A stretch of DNA of 10,510 bases from assembly GCA_964505555.1 (NCBI GenBank), contig CAZDIO010000147.1, forward strand, positions 1 through 10,510, read 5' to 3'. Origin of the DNA: CAZDIO01 sp964505555 (GTDB taxonomy: Bacteria > Bdellovibrionota_C > UBA2361 > SZUA-149 > CAZDIO01). This document shows positions 1 through 6,907 of the stretch, piece after piece (positions within the stretch are counted from its first letter, which is position 1; each line of letters starts with the position of its first letter). A program made the position numbers and the translations under genes. A model generated the notes under the pieces. That model was not told the DNA's origin. It saw nothing but the letters and a program-made list of their open reading frames with translations, and made no database searches.

Positions 1-30
1 TTGCTTCGCTTCGCTCGCAACGACAGGAGA
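1..30. repeat. End of a short GC-rich dispersed-type repeat at the window edge
   Basis: The first bases combine a GCTTCGCTTCGCTCGC run with ACGACAGGAG. This resembles the short dispersed repeats of the type GCGAGCGAAGCGAAGC seen in many environmental bacterial genomes; that likeness is from memory, not from a search. Ten bases (20-29) recur in inverted orientation at 10472-10481, just before the right edge. The left part is cut by the window start, so the full unit cannot be seen. Bases 31-69 contain only a weak 6-bp palindrome (36-41 with 48-53) and the tail of the next gene's transcript. Confidence 0.45.
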
Positions 31-69
31 GGCGAGATTCTTAGAATAGAATCAGAACACCCAAATACT

Positions 70-690
70 TTAATTACCCTGTTGCAGCCGTTTCTCGATC
101 TCGTCTAAGCCTGACTTCTCTTCATTCCGGGGAGGAAGAATACTGGGGCCTTCATCTTTGTGATCGCCGTGCCCAAGAAGAACTTCGGGAATCTTTGATC
201 CGCTGTCTCCACCCTCTGAAGCTTGAAGTCCTTTGAGTGCGTTGACCTCAGCTTCTAATTCACGGGTTGTAAAGCGGTAGTTTTGATCGACCACACTTCC
301 TGAGTCTGCATAGAGATTCCCATCTGTATACGAGAGCTTATACCAAGGAAGATTCTCTGTGCTGGGTCTTTCAAGAACTTTTCCTCGAAGATCAAACTTC
401 GAATTACAACAACTACAAAAGAGCACTTTCTCCTGATTAGTAAGATCGCACCCATCAAACGTACATACCGTGCTCATCACTGACCACCCACTTGGATCTC
501 GATAGAGAAGAAGGGCTTTCTTATGAAGATGGGTCTTCGGTTCAAGAAGGTCTTTTATCTGACCAAGCTGATGCTCCCCGCCGGGTCGAACAAATCTTCT
601 CTGGCACGCAGCAAAAAAGAATGTTCCGACAACGGTCAGGAGAAACTCTCTGCGTCCAAACTGCCTACTTTCCCCTTCAAAATTTATCAT
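70..690 (-). CDS. Rieske-like Tat lipoprotein with degenerate cluster ligands
   Basis: This 206-residue protein begins with a twin-arginine-type signal (GRREFLL, residues 12-18), a hydrophobic stretch and a lipobox-like FAAC with Cys29. It is therefore probably exported folded by Tat and lipid-anchored. Residues about 40-140 look like a Rieske [2Fe-2S] domain: CTFDGC (76-81), then CSCCNSKFD (92-100) and a following G-x-V. In true Rieske proteins these boxes read CxH..C and CxCHGSxFD. Here Phe78 replaces the first histidine and Cys95 the second, so a classical cluster with two Cys and two His cannot form. The C-terminal 50 residues are polar and charged, with an HGDH patch, and I do not recognise them. 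The ATG at 688-690 has no clear Shine-Dalgarno. No cytochrome b or oxygenase partner is present. The fold call is moderately sure; the function is unknown. Confidence 0.72.
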   Translation of the reverse strand: MINFEGESRQFGRREFLLTVVGTFFFAACQRRFVRPGGEHQLGQIKDLLEPKTHLHKKALLLYRDPSGWSVMSTVCTFDGCDLTNQEKVLFCSCCNSKFDLRGKVLERPSTENLPWYKLSYTDGNLYADSGSVVDQNYRFTTRELEAEVNALKGLQASEGGDSGSKIPEVLLGHGDHKDEGPSILPPRNEEKSGLDEIEKRLQQGN

Positions 691-838
691 AGCTATATGC
701 TCGTAAATGGGGTGGTATTTAACGTCTGGAATTGGAAAATGATCATCTAATTACCATCCACTACTCTCATTTTGCACCCCATGGTCTAAGAAGATTTAGT
801 GGTGACACTATCAACAAACTTTATTTGGAACAACCTCC
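691..838. promoter_or_regulatory. Divergent intergenic region, probable promoters for both flanking genes
   Basis: The genes on each side point away from this 148-bp spacer, so both promoters should lie here. For the rightward gene a weak sigma70-like pair can be drawn: TTGCAC at 772-777 and TTTAGT at 795-800, with 17 bases between. A small palindrome (TAGTG at 797-801 and CACTA at 806-810) lies over its downstream end and could be an operator. No convincing promoter is visible for the leftward gene. The region itself follows from gene orientation; the specific elements are tentative. Confidence 0.35.
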
Positions 839-2560
839 GTGCTAGGCACACTGCTTCGTCCACCACTTCTAATCTTTAAAAACCAGCTCACCCGTGGCGA
901 TCAAAAAGAAGCCAAGCGGCTGATTATCTTTTCAATCGTTTCTTTCCTGATCATGCTCTGCATCTTTGTTGGATTTATCGCAGTTCTTACGAGCGTCGAA
1001 AACAGTCCTCTCTTTGTGACATTAGTTCCTACAAAAATTATTGAGCTCGTATTTTATGCATTCTTTTTACTCCTTCTTATCTCCACCACGGCAGCAACGA
1101 TTGGGAATTCTTATACTTCACAGAGAATGGATCTCCTCCTCTCCCTCCCGATCTCAACTCCAAAACTCTTTTTTGCAAAGCTCATTGAAACCCTTCTTGA
1201 AACAGGAACGATGTATTTTGTTTTTTTTCTTCCAGCCCTTGCTGCATACATCGTTGTTTTTTCTCTCCCCTGGACATTTGTGCTCACCGGGGTGTTAATC
1301 TCATTTCCCTTTCTTCTCATCCCTGCGGGTCTTTCATTTGTCACCGCTACGGTGTTTGTGAAGTTCTCTTCGATCATCTGGAAACGCGGATTGTTCTTTC
1401 TTATCGTCGTTGGCCTAGTAATCTCTTGGTTACTAACTCGTCTCTCTTCGTTGGTACTGACCGTGCGTACAGAAAAAGCGGGAACAAATGCGATTGTGCG
1501 AATGATTAGTCTCTTTGATAATCCAAATCCATACTGGTTTCCCTCCCGGTGGGCAGCAGATATCCTCTCTTCTTTCTTAGCTCCCACTTTTTCAAATACC
1601 ACACTGTGTGTCTTACTCCTTGCCGCCGGTGCGCTTGGTGCTGTTTCCCTTGGATATCTTGTTTTTGACCTCTTTTTTTTCACGATTCGCTCCAGCTCTC
1701 AATCACAACAAAAGACAAAAAAAGTTACGCTGGATACTACCCGTCGCATCGTTGAGGGATTCATTGGCTATTTCCCTCTTCGACAACAGCTTCGCGCGGT
1801 GATGATTAAAGATCTTACCTCCTTAGTTCGGGATCGCGCACAAGCTCTCCACCTGCTGCTCTTTCTTGGAATTTCTAGCATCTATATTGTGATTTTTTCT
1901 TTCATGACGGTGATGCTTGATATGCCACTTCTTGCACAACAATCTTGGTATGCAACCCTTGCCACGCTCAATGTAATCTTCTCAGCGATTATCTTAATCA
2001 CGATTATGACCCGTCTTGTTTATCCAGCAATGAGCCTAGAGGGCAGCGCATTTTGGATCCTCTCCGTAGCGCCGATTGAGTTGAGAGAGCTTGTACGTGC
2101 GAAGTTCCTGTGTTGGCTTCCTTTAACGTTACTTATTGTGATTACACTTCTCTTTGCAGGAGGCCTTGCCATTGGGTTACCGGTGCAAGCACACATTCTT
2201 ACGTTTGTCATCGCCGTGAGTTTGGGAATAGGATTTACCGGACTTGCAATTGGGATCGGCTCGATCTTTGCAAGCTTTGAGTGGGAATCTCCTAGCAAAC
2301 TCTCTGCTGGATTTGGCACACTGGTGCTCATGCTTGCGACATTATGCTTAATTGTGGTGACCTCTCTTCCTGCCGGAGCAGCGCTTTCACTAAGTATCAT
2401 TCCACGACTCCGAGACAACGTAGGAGAGGGGGGAAGTGCGATCTTGATGACGGTGTCGGTGTTTTTAGTGATCTTTGTTAATATTTATTCGGCTCATTGG
2501 GCATGCACAAAGGGCGCGGATGTATTAGAGAGAGATACTTCTAAGATGAAGCTCCTCTAA
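839..2560 (+). CDS. ABC-2-like exporter permease, polytopic membrane protein
   Basis: This 573-residue protein is mostly hydrophobic, with roughly ten or more predicted membrane spans in two halves separated by a polar stretch at about 284-335. It resembles the putative ABC exporter permeases that carry two fused membrane modules. Family-like signatures are DLLLSLPIS (98-106), where the first half re-enters the membrane, and the equivalent YPAMSLEGSAFWILSVAPI (395-413) in the second half. Such proteins normally work with a separate ATPase in the inner membrane. No ATPase gene, and no Walker motif within this protein, is found here, so its partner must be encoded elsewhere. The start is GTG at 839. 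The frame closes at a TGA at 803-805 and no better start lies between; the site has no good Shine-Dalgarno. The substrate is unknown. Confidence 0.75.
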   Translation: MLGTLLRPPLLIFKNQLTRGDQKEAKRLIIFSIVSFLIMLCIFVGFIAVLTSVENSPLFVTLVPTKIIELVFYAFFLLLLISTTAATIGNSYTSQRMDLLLSLPISTPKLFFAKLIETLLETGTMYFVFFLPALAAYIVVFSLPWTFVLTGVLISFPFLLIPAGLSFVTATVFVKFSSIIWKRGLFFLIVVGLVISWLLTRLSSLVLTVRTEKAGTNAIVRMISLFDNPNPYWFPSRWAADILSSFLAPTFSNTTLCVLLLAAGALGAVSLGYLVFDLFFFTIRSSSQSQQKTKKVTLDTTRRIVEGFIGYFPLRQQLRAVMIKDLTSLVRDRAQALHLLLFLGISSIYIVIFSFMTVMLDMPLLAQQSWYATLATLNVIFSAIILITIMTRLVYPAMSLEGSAFWILSVAPIELRELVRAKFLCWLPLTLLIVITLLFAGGLAIGLPVQAHILTFVIAVSLGIGFTGLAIGIGSIFASFEWESPSKLSAGFGTLVLMLATLCLIVVTSLPAGAALSLSIIPRLRDNVGEGGSAILMTVSVFLVIFVNIYSAHWACTKGADVLERDTSKMKLL

Positions 2561-2565
2561 AGAGT

Positions 2566-2586
2566 TGCCGATCATGTTTCTCGGCA
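2566..2586. terminator. Possible small hairpin between convergent genes
   Basis: TGCCGA (2566-2571) and TCGGCA (2581-2586) can form a 6-bp stem with a 9-base loop at the meeting point of two converging genes only 11 bases apart. It overlaps the stop codon of the leftward gene. There is no clear T-run on either side, so a classical intrinsic terminator is doubtful. It is listed because some termination is expected at this junction. Confidence 0.2.
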
Positions 2587-3846
2587 CACAGATTCATCCA
2601 TCAACTCTCCCAAAATCACATACCTTAAAACGTACACCAAAACCGGCACCCCCAACAATAACCCCCACACTCCAAAAAAATGCTCGCCGATAACAAGAAC
2701 TGTTAAAACAAGTACCGGATGAACATGGAGCATATCTCCTAAGATTTTGGGGTTTAAGATACTCGTTTCAATAAAATGCACCAACATCACCCCAAGGATC
2801 GCCATTAACGCAGTTCCTAATCCATGAGAGAGAAGACCGATGAGCGCAATAGGCACGGTAGAGAAGATAACGCCAAGAACGGGAATGAAACTACAGATAA
2901 AAACAATCGTGCAGAGAAAAAGCTCATACTGAATGTCTAATGCCTTAATAAGTCCGAAGGTAAGTACCGTATTACATACCGCAATGACTGCTTGTGCTTG
3001 AAAGGCTCTTCCAATGATACCACCAAAGGCAATTACGCTTGGAGCAATCTCTAAATACAGATGTCGAACTCGACTACTCTCAAGCCGCCTCAACCCCCTT
3101 TTTATCCGTGGAAGATCGAGTGTGATAAAAAAACTTATCAGAAGGGCCAGCGCAAACCAGATCGTGCTTTGAAAGACATATACCCCCACCTGCCCAAGAA
3201 ACCCAATCAGCCTAGGAAAAAGCTCTCCCACCTTTTGCTTGATATTTTCTACCTCCACAAACTCCCACTCCGTTAACGCTTCCTGAGTGAGCTCATTTTT
3301 TCGGTGTGAGATAAACTCACTTTTGAGCTTCTCCCTCCGTGCTTCCTCACTGATCTCACCTGAGGCTTTTTGTTGTGGATGCGTACTTAAAAATTCAGCA
3401 AAATCTTTCTCAAATGTTTTGTCCTTTTCTCCCCCCTCATAGACATCTTCAAACCGCCATGAACCAACAGTTTCATGAAGCAGATCATCTACCAGCGCTT
3501 GTGGATTTTGTCCCCGCAGCGCAAAACGAAGACTTTTTAATTGCTCCTCAAACGGTTTTCGTAAAAACGCAACAAGACCATAGAGGAGCAGGAGAAATAT
3601 CAAAAACACAACAACGGTAAGGATCTTATAGACTAAGGAGCTCACCTCAAAGGGAACTACGCTTATAATCTTTCGCACTACGTTTCCTGCGATGTAGCTA
3701 AAAATAAACGTCAGAAAGATCAGAGGAAAGAAGTCACGTAAAACGTAGACAAGCCAGAGAAACACCCCCCACGTAAATGTCTTCTCCCAAGGAAATCGAG
3801 CAAGTTGTTCTGAAAATGACGGCGGATTAGAGGATTTTTTACTCAT
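2572..3846 (-). CDS. AI-2E family (PerM/UPF0118-like) membrane transporter
   Basis: The 424-residue protein has the AI-2E family layout: an N-terminal membrane pair (about 24-57), a third span (about 70-95), a large soluble segment, then a C-terminal membrane block (about 213-412). The conserved ETSILNPKILGDMLHVHP (360-377) and the following EHFFGVWGLLLGVPV (388-402) are hallmark-like. Members are proposed exporters of autoinducer-2 or Na+/H+ antiporters, but many have no proven substrate, so the family name should not be read as function. The soluble segment (about 96-212) is rich in Lys and Glu and longer than I expect for the family. It is the last gene of the nadE-thiolase-thrS cluster, 46 bases after thrS. 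The ATG at 3844-3846 lacks a good Shine-Dalgarno and is preceded by an anti-Shine-Dalgarno-like ACCTCCTTA. No LuxS gene or receptor is nearby. Confidence 0.88.
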   Translation of the reverse strand: MSKKSSNPPSFSEQLARFPWEKTFTWGVFLWLVYVLRDFFPLIFLTFIFSYIAGNVVRKIISVVPFEVSSLVYKILTVVVFLIFLLLLYGLVAFLRKPFEEQLKSLRFALRGQNPQALVDDLLHETVGSWRFEDVYEGGEKDKTFEKDFAEFLSTHPQQKASGEISEEARREKLKSEFISHRKNELTQEALTEWEFVEVENIKQKVGELFPRLIGFLGQVGVYVFQSTIWFALALLISFFITLDLPRIKRGLRRLESSRVRHLYLEIAPSVIAFGGIIGRAFQAQAVIAVCNTVLTFGLIKALDIQYELFLCTIVFICSFIPVLGVIFSTVPIALIGLLSHGLGTALMAILGVMLVHFIETSILNPKILGDMLHVHPVLVLTVLVIGEHFFGVWGLLLGVPVLVYVLRYVILGELMDESVCRET

Positions 3847-3892
3847 GGTTGAATCCAGTAAGGAGGTTACTTTTTATCTCTTTGAGCTCTTA

Positions 3893-5704
3893 TCAGGACA
3901 ACTCCTCATCTGGATAATTATCCATCTTTCGTTTCGTAACCATACCTTCGAGTAGCACAAGAAACTCTCCCCATGGAAGCGTTCTTTGTTCTTTGACACA
4001 ATACCTCCTCCACGTCACCGATTGCGTTTCCTCCTCCTTTCCACCAACAATGAGCATATTGGGGATCTTACTCGTTACTGCGTTTCTGATCTTTTTGTTA
4101 AAAGACTCTGCGCTCGTATCAATCTGAACTCGAAAGAGACGATCAAAAAGCTCTTTTTTTAGCTTCTCACCATATTCAATAAATTTCTCCCCAACAGGAA
4201 TAATCATTACCTGAGTTGGTGCCATCCAGCTTGGAAAAGCGCCCCCAAAGTGTTCGATGAGAAATGCTAAGAAGCGTTCATGCGTTCCTAAAGGCGCACG
4301 GTGAATGATGTACGGACGATGAAACTTCCCATCTTCTCCGACGTAGGTAAGATTAAACTTCTCAGGCATGGCAAAATCAAGTTGATTCGTTGATGCCGTC
4401 TCTTCTCGGCCGATGACGTTCTTAATTTGAAAATCAACCTTTGGCCCATAAAATGCTGCCTCGCCGGCTCGCTCATCATAACGAACCCCAAGCTCATCAA
4501 GCACCTCGCGAATCACCCCTTCAGAAAACTTCCACGCCTCTGGATTATCGACATACTTCTCTTTATTTGTCGGATCTCCAAGGGAAAGTCTCATCCAGGA
4601 ATCACTCAGACGAAACTTCTTATAGTAGAAGGTGTGAAGATCCAGTACCGCACGAAACTCTGTGCGTAATTGCTCGGGCGTGCAGTAAATGTGTGCATCA
4701 TTCATACTGAGCATCCGCACCCGAAGGAGCCCAGAGAGACTTCCTGAATCCTCATACCGGTAGCACGTTCCATACTCAGCAAGTCGTAAGGGAAGCTCGC
4801 GGTAGCTTCGTGGCCGCTCAGCATAGATCATATGGTGATGCGGACAGTTCATCGGCTTAAGGTAATACGGCTCATCTTCATCTTTAAACCTCATCGGGGG
4901 AAACATATTTCCCTCGTAGTAAGGAAGATGCCCAGAGGTATAGTAGAGACTGGCCTTCGTCAGATGAGGGGTAGAAACCCGCTGATAGCCAGCTCGAAAC
5001 TCTATCTCTTTTGCAAACGATTCTAGTTGATCACGAAGCACGGTGCCGTTTGGCATCCAGAGAATTAACCCTGGCCCGATCTGATCGTTAATCGCGTAGA
5101 TCTCAAGCTCCTTTCCAAGCTTGCGGTGATCCCGCTCTCGGGCAAGTTGTCTTTTTTCTTTAAACTCTTGAAGTTCTTTCTTTGTCTCAAACGCAAGTGC
5201 ATAGACACGCGTTAGCTGCGGTCTCTTTTCATCCCCTCGCCAATACGCACCGGCGATAGAATCCACAGAGAACCCATCGTAGGGAAGCTCTCCGGTATGC
5301 TCAACATGCGGACCACGACACATATCTTCAAATGAGCCGTTCTTATAAAAACCGATCTCCTTCTCCCCCTGACTAAGAAGCTCTTCTGCGTATTCAACTT
5401 TGTAAACTTCTCCTTGCTCCTTAAGAACTTTCACCGCCTCTTCACCGCTACGCTTAAAACTCTCGAAGCGTTGTTTCTCCTTAATGATCTGCTTCATTCG
5501 TTTCTCAATCTCAGGCAGATCCTCAGGGGTGATTGGCTCACCGAGATCAAAATCATAATAAAAACCATGTTCAACAGGTGGTCCAAAGGCAAGTTTCGCC
5601 TTTGGACGAAGCTGAAGAACGGCTTGCGCCATCACATGAGCAAGTGAATGTCGAATTTTATAAAGCTTGTCTTCGCTCTGTTGAGCTTCTTCCTCGTTTC
5701 TCAT
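3893..5704 (-). CDS. thrS: Threonyl-tRNA synthetase without the TGS domain
   Basis: This is a class II synthetase charging tRNA-Thr in the cytoplasm. The 603 residues start directly in the N2 editing domain, whose HSLAH (19-23) and CRGPH (129-133) supply the conserved His/His and Cys/His set for removing mischarged serine. The catalytic core follows, with the predicted zinc ligands Cys287 (MNCPHHH), His338 (DAHIYC) and His468 (IIHRAPLGTHERF), the last next to motif 3 with Arg477. The anticodon-binding domain occupies about 495-588. The TGS domain (about 60 residues in E. coli ThrRS) is absent. This is not a start error: an in-frame TAA lies two codons before the ATG (5711-5713). A short charged tail (589-603) follows. 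The gene ends with consecutive in-frame TGA and TAA. It lies 15 bases after the thiolase gene; a TAGGG overlapping that gene's stop may serve as ribosome-binding site. No T-box leader is visible. Confidence 0.97.
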   Translation of the reverse strand: MRNEEEAQQSEDKLYKIRHSLAHVMAQAVLQLRPKAKLAFGPPVEHGFYYDFDLGEPITPEDLPEIEKRMKQIIKEKQRFESFKRSGEEAVKVLKEQGEVYKVEYAEELLSQGEKEIGFYKNGSFEDMCRGPHVEHTGELPYDGFSVDSIAGAYWRGDEKRPQLTRVYALAFETKKELQEFKEKRQLARERDHRKLGKELEIYAINDQIGPGLILWMPNGTVLRDQLESFAKEIEFRAGYQRVSTPHLTKASLYYTSGHLPYYEGNMFPPMRFKDEDEPYYLKPMNCPHHHMIYAERPRSYRELPLRLAEYGTCYRYEDSGSLSGLLRVRMLSMNDAHIYCTPEQLRTEFRAVLDLHTFYYKKFRLSDSWMRLSLGDPTNKEKYVDNPEAWKFSEGVIREVLDELGVRYDERAGEAAFYGPKVDFQIKNVIGREETASTNQLDFAMPEKFNLTYVGEDGKFHRPYIIHRAPLGTHERFLAFLIEHFGGAFPSWMAPTQVMIIPVGEKFIEYGEKLKKELFDRLFRVQIDTSAESFNKKIRNAVTSKIPNMLIVGGKEEETQSVTWRRYCVKEQRTLPWGEFLVLLEGMVTKRKMDNYPDEELS

Positions 5705-5719
5705 AGTTTGTTAGATACC

Positions 5720-6907
5720 CTAAACTCGTTCAATTACAAGCGCCGTTGCCTCACCACCACCATTACAGATTCCCACAACCCCTCGCTTCTTTCCTAGACG
5801 CTTTAGTGCGTAGAGGAGCGTGGTAAGAATTCTCGCCCCTGATGCGCCGAGCGGGTGACCGAGGGCTACCGCACCACCGTGGATGTTAACCTGTGTAGGA
5901 TCTATCTCTAGTTTTTTGTAGCAGGCGATCGCTACCGTGGAGAATGCTTCGTTGAGCTCGAAGAGATCAATATCTGCGATCTTTAATCCGGCTCGTTTAA
6001 GCGCAACTTCTACTGCCCCCACCGGTGCCGTAGTAAACCACTCTGGTTCCTGGGCATGCCACCCTTGAGAAAGAATCCTCGCAAGCGGGGTGAGTTTTGC
6101 TTTCTTGAGATATTCTTCTGAACAAACAAGCATCGCCGCTGCGCCATCACTCAGTGAGGAAGCATTTGCTGCCGTAACGGTGCCGTTTTTATCAAACACC
6201 GGCTTTAACTGCGCTACCTTATCGGGACGAACCTTTCCAGGTTCTTCATCAATTGCAAACGGTTTTGTTTCCTTCCCAACGGTCACTGAGAGAGAAGCTA
6301 TCTCTTCTTGAAAATATCCATTTTTAATCGCTTCATTGGCACGCCGATAACTCTCCAACGCAAAAGCATCCTGAGCTTCACGAGAGATCGCATACTCCTT
6401 TGCACAAAGCTCAGCAGCACTCCCCATATGAAAGTTGTTATAAACATCCCACAACCCATCTTTAACAATACTGTCTTCCGCCACGGCATTTCCTAACCGT
6501 GCTCCACTACGCAGTGTTGGCATAAGATAAGGAGCAGAGGACATGCTCTCCATTCCTCCTGCAATAATTGCCTCTTGGTGTCCAAGCTCTATTGCGTTAC
6601 TCGCAAGCATCACCGACTTTAGCCCTGAGCTGCATACCTTATTTACGGTCAGCGCCTGAACGTTGTATGGCAATCCAGCTTTTACCAGTGCCTGTCGTGC
6701 TGGAGCCTGTCCCACACCAGCGGTGAGCACGCACCCCATAATCACCTCTTGGATAGTTTTTGGATCAGCACCTGAGGTTTCAAGTACCGCTTTGATCACG
6801 TGAGCGCCAAGTGCAGGAACGGGAAACTCCGCTAGCGCCCCTTGAAAGCTTCCGATCGCAGTTCTCTTTGCAGAACAGAGATAAACCTCTTCTCGTGCTG
6901 GTTTCAT
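5720..6907 (-). CDS. Acetyl-CoA acetyltransferase (acetoacetyl-CoA thiolase, AtoB/ACAT1-like)
   Basis: This 395-residue thiolase catalyses the reversible condensation of two acetyl-CoA into acetoacetyl-CoA, or thiolytic cleavage in fatty-acid or ketone-body metabolism. The catalytic residues are all present: nucleophile Cys92 in NKVCSSGLKS, Asn319 in NEAFS, His351 in GGAVALGHPLGASGAR and Cys381 in CNGGG. The CoA-pocket stretch NFHMGSAAE (158-166) and NGTVTAANASSLSDGAA (241-257) point to the short-chain acetoacetyl-CoA branch, close in wording to mitochondrial ACAT1-type enzymes, rather than long-chain FadA. Length is normal for the family. The ATG overlaps the stop of nadE by four bases (ATGA) and has a strong AAGGAGTG ribosome-binding site inside the end of nadE, suggesting coupled translation. 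No other beta-oxidation or ketone-body genes are adjacent, so direction and pathway stay open. Confidence 0.95.
   Translation of the reverse strand: MKPAREEVYLCSAKRTAIGSFQGALAEFPVPALGAHVIKAVLETSGADPKTIQEVIMGCVLTAGVGQAPARQALVKAGLPYNVQALTVNKVCSSGLKSVMLASNAIELGHQEAIIAGGMESMSSAPYLMPTLRSGARLGNAVAEDSIVKDGLWDVYNNFHMGSAAELCAKEYAISREAQDAFALESYRRANEAIKNGYFQEEIASLSVTVGKETKPFAIDEEPGKVRPDKVAQLKPVFDKNGTVTAANASSLSDGAAAMLVCSEEYLKKAKLTPLARILSQGWHAQEPEWFTTAPVGAVEVALKRAGLKIADIDLFELNEAFSTVAIACYKKLEIDPTQVNIHGGAVALGHPLGASGARILTTLLYALKRLGKKRGVVGICNGGGEATALVIERV

Noticed and set aside
36..53. A small palindrome (GATTCT/AGAATC) after the Rieske-like gene as a terminator
   Set aside because: The stem is six AT-rich pairs with no T-run, which is too weak to support a terminator call.
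1111..1683. A 190-codon open frame on the minus strand inside the permease gene
   Set aside because: Its product is Arg/Lys/Thr-rich without domain signatures, and it lies antisense to a well-supported membrane protein whose codon pattern explains the open frame.
2572..3846. Reading the AI-2E family protein as evidence of AI-2 quorum sensing
   Set aside because: Family membership alone does not show the substrate, and no luxS or lsr-type genes are present in the window.
3859..3884. A perfect Shine-Dalgarno (TAAGGAGGT) on the plus strand, suggesting a hidden plus-strand gene
   Set aside because: The only start within reach (TTG at 3882) is 14 bases away and its frame closes after 11 codons. 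No small plus-strand gene is supported.
5705..5719. A T-box or other leader controlling thrS
   Set aside because: Only 15 bases separate thrS from the thiolase stop, and no T-box structure or specifier loop can fit there.
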